DNA of 64,000 nt, from NCBI GenBank assembly GCA_963744105.1, contig CAVUSJ010000008.1, forward strand, positions 248,001 through 312,000, written 5' to 3'. The translations under genes were made by a program, and so were the position numbers. The stretch's first letter is position 1, and each line of letters opens with the position of its first letter. Source of the DNA: DASUPK01 sp963744105 (GTDB lineage Bacteria > Actinomycetota > Thermoleophilia > Solirubrobacterales > 70-9). The notes beneath the pieces are model-generated. The model had not been told where the DNA came from. It was given only the letters and a program-made list of their open reading frames with translations, and ran no database searches. Of this stretch, positions 36,638 through 44,166 are shown in pieces.

Positions 36638-37411
36638 CTATGCGCCGGACTCGGCAGGAGCGGGCTCGCCGGGAGCCTTCTCCTCCTCGGGCCCGCCCGA
36701 GCGCCACTGGCGCAGGGACTCGCGCAGGTAGACCCAGGCGAGGCTGCAGCCGTAGATGACGGCCCCGACCGGCGCCGCGATCTCGAGGAACTCGCTCCCC
36801 GTCGCCTCCGAGAGCTCGTGCAGCCCGCCGAAGATCAGATAGGCGGCGAAGGCGATCACGAGGATGCTCGTGTAGGTGAAGAACTTGCTCAGGTCGATCT
36901 TCAGGGCGCCGCGGTAGAACGCCACGCCCAGGCCGACGGACACGGCCAGGCCGAGGATCCCACCGGCGACCGCGATCACGGCGCCGCTGTTCTCGGTTGA
37001 GGCGAAGAGGAACAGGGCCGTCTCGAGCCCCTCACGGGCCACGGCGATGAACGCCACGATCGCGAGCCCCAGCCCGCCGCCCATGCGAAGCGACTCGCTC
37101 ACCTGCTCGCGCAGGTGCGTGCCGATCGTCGCCGCCTGCTTCCGCATCCAGAACGCCATCCAGGTGACCAGCGCGGCGGCGAAGATCATCGTGGCGCCCT
37201 CGTAGAGCTTCTCGCTGTTGCCCTGGAGCTCGCCCGCCGAGAGGTAGAGGATGCCGCCGATCGCGACGCTGGTCAGCGCGGCGGCGGCGACGCCCCACCA
37301 GACGGCCGTCGTCTGCTCGCGCTGGCCGGTCTTGGCGAGATAGGCGAGGATCAGGCCGACGATCAGCGCCGCCTCGAATCCCTCTCTCAATGTGATGACG
37401 AACGTACCCAT
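36638..37411 (-). CDS. Ftr1-type high-affinity iron permease
   Basis: 257 residues with seven predicted membrane helices. Two iron-binding REGxE motifs are present: TLREGFEAALIVGLILAYLA at the N-terminus and VAREGLETALFLFASTENSG mid-protein. This is the EfeU/Ftr1 pattern for ferric iron uptake coupled to an oxidase. EfeO/EfeB partners are not in the window. An iron-box palindrome lies 27 nt upstream. The C-terminus is Pro/Glu-rich. Confidence 0.92.
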   Translation of the reverse strand: MGTFVITLREGFEAALIVGLILAYLAKTGQREQTTAVWWGVAAAALTSVAIGGILYLSAGELQGNSEKLYEGATMIFAAALVTWMAFWMRKQAATIGTHLREQVSESLRMGGGLGLAIVAFIAVAREGLETALFLFASTENSGAVIAVAGGILGLAVSVGLGVAFYRGALKIDLSKFFTYTSILVIAFAAYLIFGGLHELSEATGSEFLEIAAPVGAVIYGCSLAWVYLRESLRQWRSGGPEEEKAPGEPAPAESGA

Positions 37412-37430
37412 AATTCCGACCGATTTGGTC

Positions 37431-37451
37431 AGGCTACTTAGGCGACCCTAA
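37431..37451 (-). promoter_or_regulatory. DtxR/IdeR-like iron box over the Ftr1 promoter
   Basis: TTAGG-CGAC-CCTAA (37438-37451) is a perfect palindrome matching the core of the actinobacterial iron-repressor site. A TAGCCT -10 candidate (37431-37436, minus strand) lies directly beside it, so a bound repressor would block RNA polymerase. Confidence 0.65.
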
Positions 37452-37497
37452 CAGACCCGCGGCCTCAGTGTTCGTACGCGAACAAGTCCTTGCCGGA

Positions 37498-38247
37498 TCA
37501 GTAGCTCACGGCGGCCAGGTGCAGGCCGTGGGCCCTCGCAGTGTCGCCGGCGCGATCGCGGGGGGCCCCCTCGAGCAGTGCCTCGAAGTCCTCCAGGTTG
37601 CGCCTGCCGCCGGCCACCTCGAGCATCGTCCCCACCAGGACGCGGACCATGTTGCGCATGAAGGCGTCGGCCTCGATCCAGAGCTCGAGCACGGTCCCCT
37701 CACCCAGCACGGCCGGCTTCTCGTGCCAGTCGGCGCGGAAGACGTCACGCTCGAAGCGGACATGCTCGGTCTGGGTGGGCGTGAAGGCGGTGAAGTCGTG
37801 CGTGCCGCGCAGGACGTCACCGCAGCTCATGAGCGCGCCGCGGTCCACAGGGTGCGGCCAGAACAGCGAGATCCCGGCCTCGAACGGGTTGGGCGTGCGA
37901 TCGGAGAGCACCCGGTAGCAGTACGTGCGTGCCCGGGCGTCGCGCCGGGCGTCGAAGCCGTCAGCCGTGCGCTCAGCTGCCAGCACGGCCAGATCCGGGC
38001 CCGTCAGGGAGTTGAGCGCGCGGGCCAGCTCCTCGGGCGGGTCACGGTCGAGGTCGAAGCTCGCGACCTGTCCCCAGGCGTGCACGCCGGCATCCGTGCG
38101 CCCCGCGACTGTCAGCGGCACGGACGAGCCCAGGATCCGCTCGAGGGCTCCCTCCAACTCGCCCTGAACGGTCCGCATGCCCGGTTGCGCCGCCCAGCCC
38201 GCGAACCCGGCACCGTGGTAGGCAAGATTCATTCGTACCGTCGCCAC
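37498..38247 (-). CDS. truA: tRNA pseudouridine(38-40) synthase TruA
   Basis: 249 residues from GTG 38247 (ATG 38232 is an alternative). The catalytic Asp is D52 in the motif AGRTDAGVHAWGQVASFDL. Other family signatures are MNLAYHGAGFAGWAAQPG, RTYCYRVLSDRTPNPFEAGI and FMRNMVRVLVGTMLEVAGG. TruA modifies positions 38-40 in many tRNAs. A gene often placed after rplQ, here it is separated from rplQ by two small plus-strand genes. A TAGTGT box is 9 nt before the GTG. Confidence 0.96.
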   Translation of the reverse strand: MATVRMNLAYHGAGFAGWAAQPGMRTVQGELEGALERILGSSVPLTVAGRTDAGVHAWGQVASFDLDRDPPEELARALNSLTGPDLAVLAAERTADGFDARRDARARTYCYRVLSDRTPNPFEAGISLFWPHPVDRGALMSCGDVLRGTHDFTAFTPTQTEHVRFERDVFRADWHEKPAVLGEGTVLELWIEADAFMRNMVRVLVGTMLEVAGGRRNLEDFEALLEGAPRDRAGDTARAHGLHLAAVSY

Positions 38248-38269
38248 AAGTGCGCGACACTATCCAGCA

Positions 38270-38521
38270 GTGCCTTTGCCCGGCTCAGACGAACCGTCGT
38301 CGATCTCCCACGAGGAGGCCCGTCAGGAGCTCTTCGGCCACGGCCCGAGCAGGAGCGGACTGGCCGCCTACGAGATCATCGTCCTCATCCTGGGCATGGT
38401 CGGCGCCGCGATCGCCTTCGATCAGATCGACAACTGGTCGCAGTGGGTGGTCCTCGGCGCGATCATCGTCACGGTGATCGGCTTCATGATCGCCGTGAGC
38501 CCCAACCGGAGGGGCGATTGA
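38270..38521 (+). CDS. Small membrane protein, first of two paralogs
   Basis: 83 residues from GTG 38270, 22 bp divergent from truA. A hydrophilic N-terminus is followed by two helices (AAYEIIVLILGMVGAAIAF, WVVLGAIIVTVIGFMIAV) separated by DQIDNWSQ. It ends SPNRRGD. It is clearly related to the next gene (shared NW-QWVVLG-I and PNR-G). Unknown function. Confidence 0.65.
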   Translation: MPLPGSDEPSSISHEEARQELFGHGPSRSGLAAYEIIVLILGMVGAAIAFDQIDNWSQWVVLGAIIVTVIGFMIAVSPNRRGD

Positions 38522-38596
38522 GGGGGCTGTGACCAGCTTCACGGAGCTGCGCCGGCCGCGAGGGTAGGGTTCGGCAGAACAGCGGAGGAGGAGAGA

Positions 38597-38875
38597 ATGG
38601 CGAACACCGACATCACGCAGCGCGCCCAGTACGAGCGAAGCGACCTGCTCGCCAGCGGAGAGGGGATCAGGCGCGGCTCAGAGAAGGGTTCGGCGATCTA
38701 CAGCGTGATCGCCCTGGTCATCGGGATCGCGCTCTGCGTCGTCGCGCTCTCGACGATCGAGAACTGGGCGCAGTGGGTCGTGCTCGGGGTGATCGTGGCC
38801 TTCACGATCGCCATCGCGGTGGCGCTCGGCCCGAACCGCAAGGGCTCGGGCTCGCAGTTCAAGGTCGGCCGCTAG
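38597..38875 (+). CDS. Small membrane protein, second of two paralogs
   Basis: 92 residues from ATG 38597 after a strong GGAGGAGGAG site; TAGGGT (38565-38570) is a possible -10. The N-terminus is polar (TDITQRAQYERSDLLASGEG); two helices (AIYSVIALVIGIALCVVALS, WVVLGVIVAFTIAIAVAL) are joined by TIENWAQ. It ends GPNRKGSGSQFKVGR. Same design as the upstream gene. The end overlaps rplQ (convergent) by 4 nt. Confidence 0.72.
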   Translation: MANTDITQRAQYERSDLLASGEGIRRGSEKGSAIYSVIALVIGIALCVVALSTIENWAQWVVLGVIVAFTIAIAVALGPNRKGSGSQFKVGR

Positions 38876-39225
38876 ACCAGCTCGAGGAAGACCATCTCGG
38901 CCGAGTCCGAGCGGCGCGGGCCGAGCTTCACGATCCGCGTGTAGCCGCCCGGCCGCTGGGCGTAGCGGGGTGCGATCTCCTCGAACAGCTTGTGCACGGC
39001 GAACTTGTCGTTGTGCAGCTCGGAGAGCGCCTGGCGGCGCGCGTGGAGGTCGCCCCGCTTGGCCAGCGTGATCAGCTTCTCGAACTCGGGCTTCAGTGCC
39101 TTCGCCTTCGGCTGAGTGGTCCGGATGCGCTCATGCTCGATCAACTGCTTCGACATCGTGCGAAGCATCGAGTCGCGGTGAGCCGCATCCCGGCTCAGCT
39201 TTGCCCTTTTGCGCTGGTGCCTCAT
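38872..39225 (-). CDS. rplQ: 50S ribosomal protein L17
   Basis: 117 residues beginning MRHQRKRAKLSRDAAHRDSM, the L17 signature, then LRTMSKQLIEHERIRTTQPK and a C-terminal GGYTRIVKLGPRRSDSAEMV. L17 lies near the peptide exit tunnel of the large subunit. It is the last gene of the alpha operon, 31 nt after rpoA. Normal length, no insert. Confidence 0.98.
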   Translation of the reverse strand: MRHQRKRAKLSRDAAHRDSMLRTMSKQLIEHERIRTTQPKAKALKPEFEKLITLAKRGDLHARRQALSELHNDKFAVHKLFEEIAPRYAQRPGGYTRIVKLGPRRSDSAEMVFLELV

Positions 39226-39256
39226 CGCCGTAGCTCCGGCCCGGAGTCTAGGGGCC

Positions 39257-40249
39257 CTAGTCGGCTCGCAGCGAGAGGCCGCGGGCGCGCAGGGTCTCCT
39301 GGACCTCCTCGATCGACTTGCGACCGAAGTTCGGGATCGCGTTGAGCTCCGACTCCGACTTCCGCACGAGCTCGCCGACGGTCTGGATGCCGGCGCGCTT
39401 CAGGCAGTTGTAGGAGCGGACGCCCAGCTCGAGCTCCTCGATCAGGATCTCGTCGAGCCCGTCGGCGCCCGGAACGGCAGCGGCCTCGCCGCCGCCTCCG
39501 CCGCCATCGACAGCGGCGATCGCGCCCTCGCCCCGCAGCTCATCCACGCGGTCGGCGGTGGTGAAGATCGCCAGGCTCTTGATCAGGATCTCGGCGGCCT
39601 CGCGCAGCGCGGCGCCCGGCTCGATCGAGCCGTCGGTCTCGACCTCGAGCGTGAGCTTGTCGAAGTCGGTCCGCTGCCCGACTCGGGCGGCATCGACCGA
39701 ATACGCGGCGCGGCGGATCGGCGAGAAGATCGCGTCGATCGGGATCACGCCGATGGGCTTGTCCTCGGACTTGTTCTCGTCCGCCGGCGAGTAGCCGCGG
39801 CCGCGCCCGATCGTCAGGTACATCTCGAGCTTGGTCTTCTTCTCGAGTGTGGCGATCGGCGCCTCGGGGTTGAGGATCTCGACGCCGGCGGGCAGGTCGA
39901 TGTCCTTGGCCTTGACTTCGCCGGGGCCGGTGGCGACCAGCGGGGTCTCCACCTCATCGGCGTCGGTGTGCATGCGCACGACGACGTCCTTGAGGTTGAG
40001 GACCAGGTCGGTGACGTCCTCCTTCAGGCCCGGGATGGTCGAGAACTCGTGAGCCACGCCCTCGATGCGAACGCTCGTGATCGCGGCGCCGCCGAGGCTG
40101 GAGAGCAGCACGCGGCGGAGGCTGTTGCCGAACGTGTAGCCGAAGCCCTTATCGAGCGGCTCGATCGTGAAGGTGCCCTTGTTCTCCTCGGCATCCTCGC
40201 CCGCGATCTTGGGCACTTGGAAATCTGGCAGGGTGGTCATGGCTTCCAT
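39257..40249 (-). CDS. rpoA: DNA-directed RNA polymerase subunit alpha
   Basis: 330 residues. N-terminal dimerisation domain (FTIEPLDKGFGYTFGNSLRR VLLSS region), a linker rich in Gly and Ala (AAVDGGGGGGEAAAVPG), and a C-terminal domain with the helix-hairpin-helix region LGVRSYNCLKRAGIQTVGEL and IPNFGRKSIEEVQETLRARG that contacts UP elements and activators. Standard position after rpsD. The ATG at 40249 has an in-frame ATG shortly after. Confidence 0.98.
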   Translation of the reverse strand: MEAMTTLPDFQVPKIAGEDAEENKGTFTIEPLDKGFGYTFGNSLRRVLLSSLGGAAITSVRIEGVAHEFSTIPGLKEDVTDLVLNLKDVVVRMHTDADEVETPLVATGPGEVKAKDIDLPAGVEILNPEAPIATLEKKTKLEMYLTIGRGRGYSPADENKSEDKPIGVIPIDAIFSPIRRAAYSVDAARVGQRTDFDKLTLEVETDGSIEPGAALREAAEILIKSLAIFTTADRVDELRGEGAIAAVDGGGGGGEAAAVPGADGLDEILIEELELGVRSYNCLKRAGIQTVGELVRKSESELNAIPNFGRKSIEEVQETLRARGLSLRAD

Positions 40250-40275
40250 CAGGTATCTACTTCCTTCTCTGGGGG

Positions 40276-40896
40276 TTACTTCGAGTACAGCTCGACGATG
40301 AGCTGTTCCTCGACTGGGGCTGAGATCTCGCTCCGTTCGGGGAGCCTCAGCACCTTGGCGTTAAGCGAGTCGTGATCGGCCTGCAGCCAGGCCGGCACGC
40401 CGGACGTGAGCTCGGTCGCGTTCCGAACGATGTCGGTACCAGCGCTGTTCGGCTTGATCGTGATCACGTCGTCGGGCTTCACCTGGTAGCTCGGGATGTC
40501 GACGCGGCGGCCGTTCACGGTCCAATGGCCGTGGCTGATCAGCTGGCGGGCCTGGCGGCGCGAGGCCGCGAAGCCCAGGCGCACCAGGACGTTGTCCAGC
40601 CGGCATTCGAGCAGGCGCAACAGGTTCTCGCCCGTGACGCCCTCCTGCCGGCTCGCCCGGTCGTAGTAGGTCGCGAACTGCTTCTCGAGCACCTGGTAGT
40701 AGCGCTTGGCCTTCTGCTTTTCGCGCAGCTGCGCCCGGTACTCGGACTGCCGCATGCGGCCACGACCGTGCTCGCCCGGCGGATAGGAGCGGCGCTCGAC
40801 ACCGCACTTGTCGGTGAAGCAGCGGGAGCCCTTGAGGAACAGCTTCTGCCCCTCGCGGCGGCACTGCTTGCACTGCGCTCCGGTGTCGCGGGCCAT
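40276..40896 (-). CDS. rpsD: 30S ribosomal protein S4 (zinc-binding form)
   Basis: 206 residues. Cysteines at 9, 12, 26 and 31 (CKQC and CFTDKC) form the zinc site of the C+ type. The S4 RNA-binding domain follows (RLDNVLVRLGFAASRRQARQ, HGHWTVNGRRVDIPSYQV). S4 nucleates 16S rRNA folding and in many bacteria represses the alpha operon. The ATG directly follows the rpsK stop with no gap. Confidence 0.98.
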   Translation of the reverse strand: MARDTGAQCKQCRREGQKLFLKGSRCFTDKCGVERRSYPPGEHGRGRMRQSEYRAQLREKQKAKRYYQVLEKQFATYYDRASRQEGVTGENLLRLLECRLDNVLVRLGFAASRRQARQLISHGHWTVNGRRVDIPSYQVKPDDVITIKPNSAGTDIVRNATELTSGVPAWLQADHDSLNAKVLRLPERSEISAPVEEQLIVELYSK

Positions 40897-41289
40897 CTAG
40901 ACGCGCCTCCGCTTCCGGGGGCGGCACCCGTTGTGGGCCTGCGGCGTCACGTCCTTCACCGTCGTCACGTCGAGGCCGGCGGCCTGCAGCGAGCGGATCG
41001 CGGTCTCGCGGCCGGAGCCGGCGCCCTTGGCGAAGACCTCGACCTTCTCGAGGCCGTGCTCCATGCCCTTCTTGGCGGCCGCGTCGGCGGTCACCTGGGC
41101 AGCGAACGGGGTCGACTTCCGGGAGCCCTTGAAGCCGGCGGAACCGGCGGACTCCCAGGCGATCACGTTGCCCTCGGGATCGGTGAGCGTGACGATGGTG
41201 TTGTTGAACGAAGTCTTGATGTGGGCCTGGCCGTAGGTGACGTTCTTGCGGACCTTGCGGCGCGAGCGACCCTTCTTCGGAGCTGCCAT
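40897..41289 (-). CDS. rpsK: 30S ribosomal protein S11
   Basis: 130 residues. Typical S11 stretches: NVTYGQAHIKTSFNNTIVTL, SAGSAGFKGSRKSTPFAAQV and VTPQAHNGCRPRKRRRV at the C-terminus. It forms part of the platform near the mRNA exit. The gene sits between rpsM and rpsD in the alpha operon. No unusual features. Confidence 0.98.
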   Translation of the reverse strand: MAAPKKGRSRRKVRKNVTYGQAHIKTSFNNTIVTLTDPEGNVIAWESAGSAGFKGSRKSTPFAAQVTADAAAKKGMEHGLEKVEVFAKGAGSGRETAIRSLQAAGLDVTTVKDVTPQAHNGCRPRKRRRV

Positions 41290-41309
41290 CTAGCGGATTC
41301 CTCCCCGGC

Positions 41310-41693
41310 TCACTTCGGCTGCGGGGCCTTCTTGCGGCCCGCAACGCTCATCCGGCGCGGGCCCTTGCGACCGCGCGCGTTGGTCTTGGTGCGCTGGCCT
41401 CGGACGGGAAGCCCGCGGCGATGGCGGAGCCCCCGGTAGGAGCCGATCTCCTGCAAGCGCTTGATGTTCTGGGAGCGCTCCCGGCGCAGATCGCCCTCGA
41501 CCTCGTGGTTCTCGACCGCGTCGCGAAGCTTGATGACCTCGTCCTCGGTCAGGTCCTTGACCTGGGTGTTCGGGTCCACCCCGGTCTCCTTGAGGATCTC
41601 GTTGGCCGTTGAACGGCCGACTCCGAAGACGTATGTGAGGCCGATCTCGGCGCGCTTGTTCAGAGGGAGGTTGACTCCCGCGATCCGTGCCAT
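41310..41693 (-). CDS. rpsM: 30S ribosomal protein S13
   Basis: 127 residues starting MARIAGVNLPLNKRAEIGLT. The helix-two-turn-helix (TYVFGVGRSTANEILKETGV) and the C-terminal RHRRGLPVRGQRTKTNARGR are family hallmarks. S13 contacts the P-site tRNA and the large subunit. It follows rpmJ with no gap. Confidence 0.98.
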   Translation of the reverse strand: MARIAGVNLPLNKRAEIGLTYVFGVGRSTANEILKETGVDPNTQVKDLTEDEVIKLRDAVENHEVEGDLRRERSQNIKRLQEIGSYRGLRHRRGLPVRGQRTKTNARGRKGPRRMSVAGRKKAPQPK

Positions 41694-41807
41694 CTAGCCC
41701 TGCCTCTGCTTGTGACGGGGATTCGGGCAGATCACGAGGACCGCGCCGCCGCGGCGGATCACCTTGCACTTCTCACACATCGGCTTTACAGACGCTCGGA
41801 CCTTCAT
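41694..41807 (-). CDS. rpmJ: 50S ribosomal protein L36 (zinc-binding form)
   Basis: 37 residues: MKVRASVKPMCEKCKVIRRG followed by a second part with a Cys and a His (VICPNPRHKQRQG). The CxxC...C...H set is the zinc ribbon of the C+ L36. Ribosome site AAGGGG lies just upstream. It is the first gene of the alpha-operon transcript here. In the usual order infA would be directly upstream but is absent. Confidence 0.97.
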   Translation of the reverse strand: MKVRASVKPMCEKCKVIRRGGAVLVICPNPRHKQRQG

Positions 41808-41915
41808 TCCCCTTCTCTCAATGGGGTCGTATCTTGCTGGGAGTAAGCCCGCCGGCCCCAGGAGTCGGGCCTACAGGCGTGAAAAACGCCGGCCACGCCA
41901 GGCGTGAACCGACTC
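41808..41915 (-). ncRNA. Structured 5' leader of the rpmJ-alpha operon (candidate autoregulatory element)
   Basis: Starting near 41915 the minus-strand RNA can form an outer stem GAGTCGG/CCGACTC (41909-41915 with 41862-41868). This encloses CACG-ccugg-CGTG (41903-41906 with 41894-41897) and GGCGT-uuuuc-ACGCC (41886-41890 with 41876-41880). A second hairpin CTGGG/CCCAG (41857-41861 with 41837-41841) precedes the ribosome site. This layout recalls ribosomal-protein leaders. The family is not known to me and no covariation can be checked here. Confidence 0.4.
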
Positions 41916-41920
41916 GCGAA

Positions 41921-41929
41921 AGGATAGCA
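41921..41929 (-). promoter_or_regulatory. Extended -10 promoter of the alpha operon
   Basis: TGC-TATCCT on the minus strand, an extended -10. The same GGAC(C)GCTGCTATC context occurs before fusA. No good -35 is seen. The rest of the 307-nt gap 41808-42114 holds the leader, this box, a short open reading that ends at 41951, and the LtrA -10 box; no infA can be read in it. Confidence 0.5.
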
Positions 41930-42102
41930 GCGTCCGTGCGTGAGCCGTGCCTAGGAGGTGGCCGAGACGTCGATCATCTGCGCGTTCGAGATCTTGTTAT
42001 AGGTCGCGGTCACGGTCAACCTGTTGTGCCCGCTTGTCGCCACCCGCGCGTAACACCGTTCGAGAGCGGATCCATGATCAGGACGGGAATCCAGGCGTGT
42101 GG

Positions 42103-42108
42103 TAGAAG
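42103..42108 (+). promoter_or_regulatory. Candidate -10 box of the LtrA gene (leaderless)
   Basis: TAGAAG, then 6 nt, then the GTG at 42115. It supports GTG 42115 over the ATG at 42136. Confidence 0.35.
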
Positions 42109-42114
42109 CCGCAC

Positions 42115-43317
42115 GTGGAGTCTCCAACGGAGCCGATGGAGACGGGCGAGCGGCCTCATTCGGGCGCCGAGGAGCGCGTCACGCCGCTCGAGCTGTTCTT
42201 CGACCTGGTCTTCGTCCTCTCGTTCACCCAGGTGACGATCAAGATGGCGCACCATCCGAGCTGGGCGGGGCTGGGCGAGGGGCTGCTGATCCTGGCGGCC
42301 GTCTGGTGGGCCTGGTGCGCTTACGGATGGCTCACGAACAGCATCGACCCGGACGAGAACGTCAACCGGATCTGCATGTTCGCGGCCATGGGAGGCATGC
42401 TGATCGTCTCCCTCAGCATCCCGGAGGCCTTCGGCAACCGGGGGGTCCTCTTCGGCTGCGCCTACTTCTTCGTCCGCGCCATGCAGCTGGTCCTCTACGT
42501 GCGGAACACCCGCAACGACGAAGACGGCGATTTGCAGGCGATTCTGAAGCTCGCCCCGGGGCTCCTGATCGGCTCGGCCCTCCTGATCGTCGCCGGATTG
42601 CTCGATGGTGGCGCCCGCACGTCGGTCTGGATTCTCGCGATCCTGATCGACTGGTCGACCCCGCTCCTCTTCGGGACGGAGGAGTTCCACCTCGACCCGG
42701 GCCATTTCGCGGAGCGACATGGCCTGATCGTGCTGATCGCCTTGGGTGAATCGGTGCTCGCGATCGGGGCCGCGTCCGGCTTCACGCTCGACACGGGCGA
42801 GGTCGTGGCCGCGGTCTGCGGGATCGTCGCCGTGGCCGCCCTCTGGTGGGCCTACTTCGACATCGTCGCCATCGTCGCCGAGCGCCGGCTCATCGAGGCC
42901 CCGCCGGGCGAGCAGGCGCCGATGGCACGGGACGTCTACAGCTATCTGCACTTCCCGCTCGTCGCGGGGATCGTGCTGCTCGCCCTGGGCCTGAAGGAGA
43001 CGCTGCTCGGGACCGGCGAATCCCTCGAGACGGTCCCGGCGGTCGCGCTCTGCTGCGGGCCCGCCCTCTACCTGCTCGGGCAGATCGCGATCAGGTTCCG
43101 CGTGCTCGGGACGTTCAGCCCCCACCGCGCGCTGGCGACGGTCGCACTGCTGGCGCTGATCCCTCTGGCCCTGGGCGCCGACGCGCTCGGGGCACTCGTG
43201 GCCGTGTCGGCCGTGCTGGCGGCGCTGATCGCCTACGAGGCGGTCCGCTTCCGCGAGCTCCGCGCCCGGGTTCGGTCGAATCCGTCGGCGACGCTGGCCG
43301 AGATGCGCGGCGCCTAG
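42115..43317 (+). CDS. Low temperature requirement A (LtrA) family membrane protein
   Basis: 400 residues from GTG 42115. The family signature ERVTPLELFFDLVFVLSFTQ opens the first helix, followed by about ten more hydrophobic segments (WWAWCAYGWLTNSIDPDENV, LIVLIALGESVLAIGAASGF, AALWWAYFDIV). LtrA proteins were named from a Listeria cold-growth mutant; the molecular role is unknown. The gene is on the plus strand inside the ribosomal cluster, between rpmJ and map, where infA would be expected. Confidence 0.9.
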   Translation: MESPTEPMETGERPHSGAEERVTPLELFFDLVFVLSFTQVTIKMAHHPSWAGLGEGLLILAAVWWAWCAYGWLTNSIDPDENVNRICMFAAMGGMLIVSLSIPEAFGNRGVLFGCAYFFVRAMQLVLYVRNTRNDEDGDLQAILKLAPGLLIGSALLIVAGLLDGGARTSVWILAILIDWSTPLLFGTEEFHLDPGHFAERHGLIVLIALGESVLAIGAASGFTLDTGEVVAAVCGIVAVAALWWAYFDIVAIVAERRLIEAPPGEQAPMARDVYSYLHFPLVAGIVLLALGLKETLLGTGESLETVPAVALCCGPALYLLGQIAIRFRVLGTFSPHRALATVALLALIPLALGADALGALVAVSAVLAALIAYEAVRFRELRARVRSNPSATLAEMRGA

Positions 43318-43397
43318 GCTGGCCTCTCCCGTCGCGCGCGGATAAGGTACGCGGCAGGGAGCAAATCTAGGGGCTAGTACGAGGAGAAGGAGCAGAT

Positions 43398-44159
43398 ATG
43401 GGCTTGGCTGTTGAGCAGGTCAACCAGGAGGCTGCCGGTGTTGCCACCGAAGTCCTCAACGACTCCGTTGTGGCGGCATGTCATTTCGAGCAGGTCACGC
43501 AGGACCAGCAGCTGAAGGCGGCGGGCATCGGCGGGGCGACCCGCGGAATGGCGAAGTTCGGCACGAAGCTCGGCGAGGGATTGATGCCCAGCGTCGGCAA
43601 CATGGCAAAGGGCCTCCGGGGCGCCGGGCTCCCCGAGAACTTCATCCTCGCGGTGACCTCGAATCAGGTCGTCGCCATCGAGGAGAAGGACAAGAAGGGC
43701 AAGCTCGTTCCGGGCAAGGTGCTCAAGTCATGGAACCGCGATGAGGTCAGCGCCAACATGAACGCTGCAGAGGTGATGGGCGCCGTCTCGGGAACTCCCG
43801 AGGACCGCCAGGTGATCACGCTCTACCTGCCGCTCGACGGCTCGAAGAGCAAATATCTGGCAGCCGCCGCCAACATGCAGGCACAGGCCGGGGCTGCGGG
43901 CCAGCCGACCCGGTTCCAGATCGCCAAGGACGAGGTGAGCGAGGCCGTCGCGAACGAGCTGATCGGCGACTCACCGGCGATGCCGAACATCCAGGTCGGC
44001 GGCGTGCCGATCCAGCAGATGGGCCAGATGCCCGGTCAGCCGGCCGCGGCGGGCGGCGACTCGACGGCGCAGCTCGAGAAGCTCGCCCAGCTGCACGCGA
44101 GCGGCGCGCTGACCGACGAGGAGTTCGCGGCCCAGAAGGCCAAGATCATCGGCAGCTAG
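43398..44159 (+). CDS. SHOCT-domain protein
   Basis: 253 residues from ATG 43398 with a strong AGGAGAAGGAG site; TAAGGT upstream may be a -10. The N-terminal 160 residues form an unrecognised domain (GGATRGMAKFGTKLGEGLMP, ENFILAVTSNQVVAIEEKDK) that looks PH-like. A Gln/Pro/Gly linker (QQMGQMPGQPAAAGGD) leads to a C-terminal SHOCT motif (LEKLAQLHASGALTDEEFAA). SHOCT modules are short helical oligomerisation or targeting elements. Function unknown. Confidence 0.75.
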   Translation: MGLAVEQVNQEAAGVATEVLNDSVVAACHFEQVTQDQQLKAAGIGGATRGMAKFGTKLGEGLMPSVGNMAKGLRGAGLPENFILAVTSNQVVAIEEKDKKGKLVPGKVLKSWNRDEVSANMNAAEVMGAVSGTPEDRQVITLYLPLDGSKSKYLAAAANMQAQAGAAGQPTRFQIAKDEVSEAVANELIGDSPAMPNIQVGGVPIQQMGQMPGQPAAAGGDSTAQLEKLAQLHASGALTDEEFAAQKAKIIGS

Positions 44160-44166
44160 CCGGCGC

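Noticed and set aside
37469..37484. TGTTCG-tacg-CGAACA palindrome after truA
   Set aside because: Half-sites are in the reverse order to the CGAAC-N4-GTTCG LexA box and there is no T run, so neither an SOS box nor a clear terminator.
41951..42075. Short minus-strand reading ending LTVTATYNKISNAQMIDVSATS
   Set aside because: Looks faintly like the C-terminus of a secreted protein, but has no start or upstream part. Could be a remnant; too weak to annotate.
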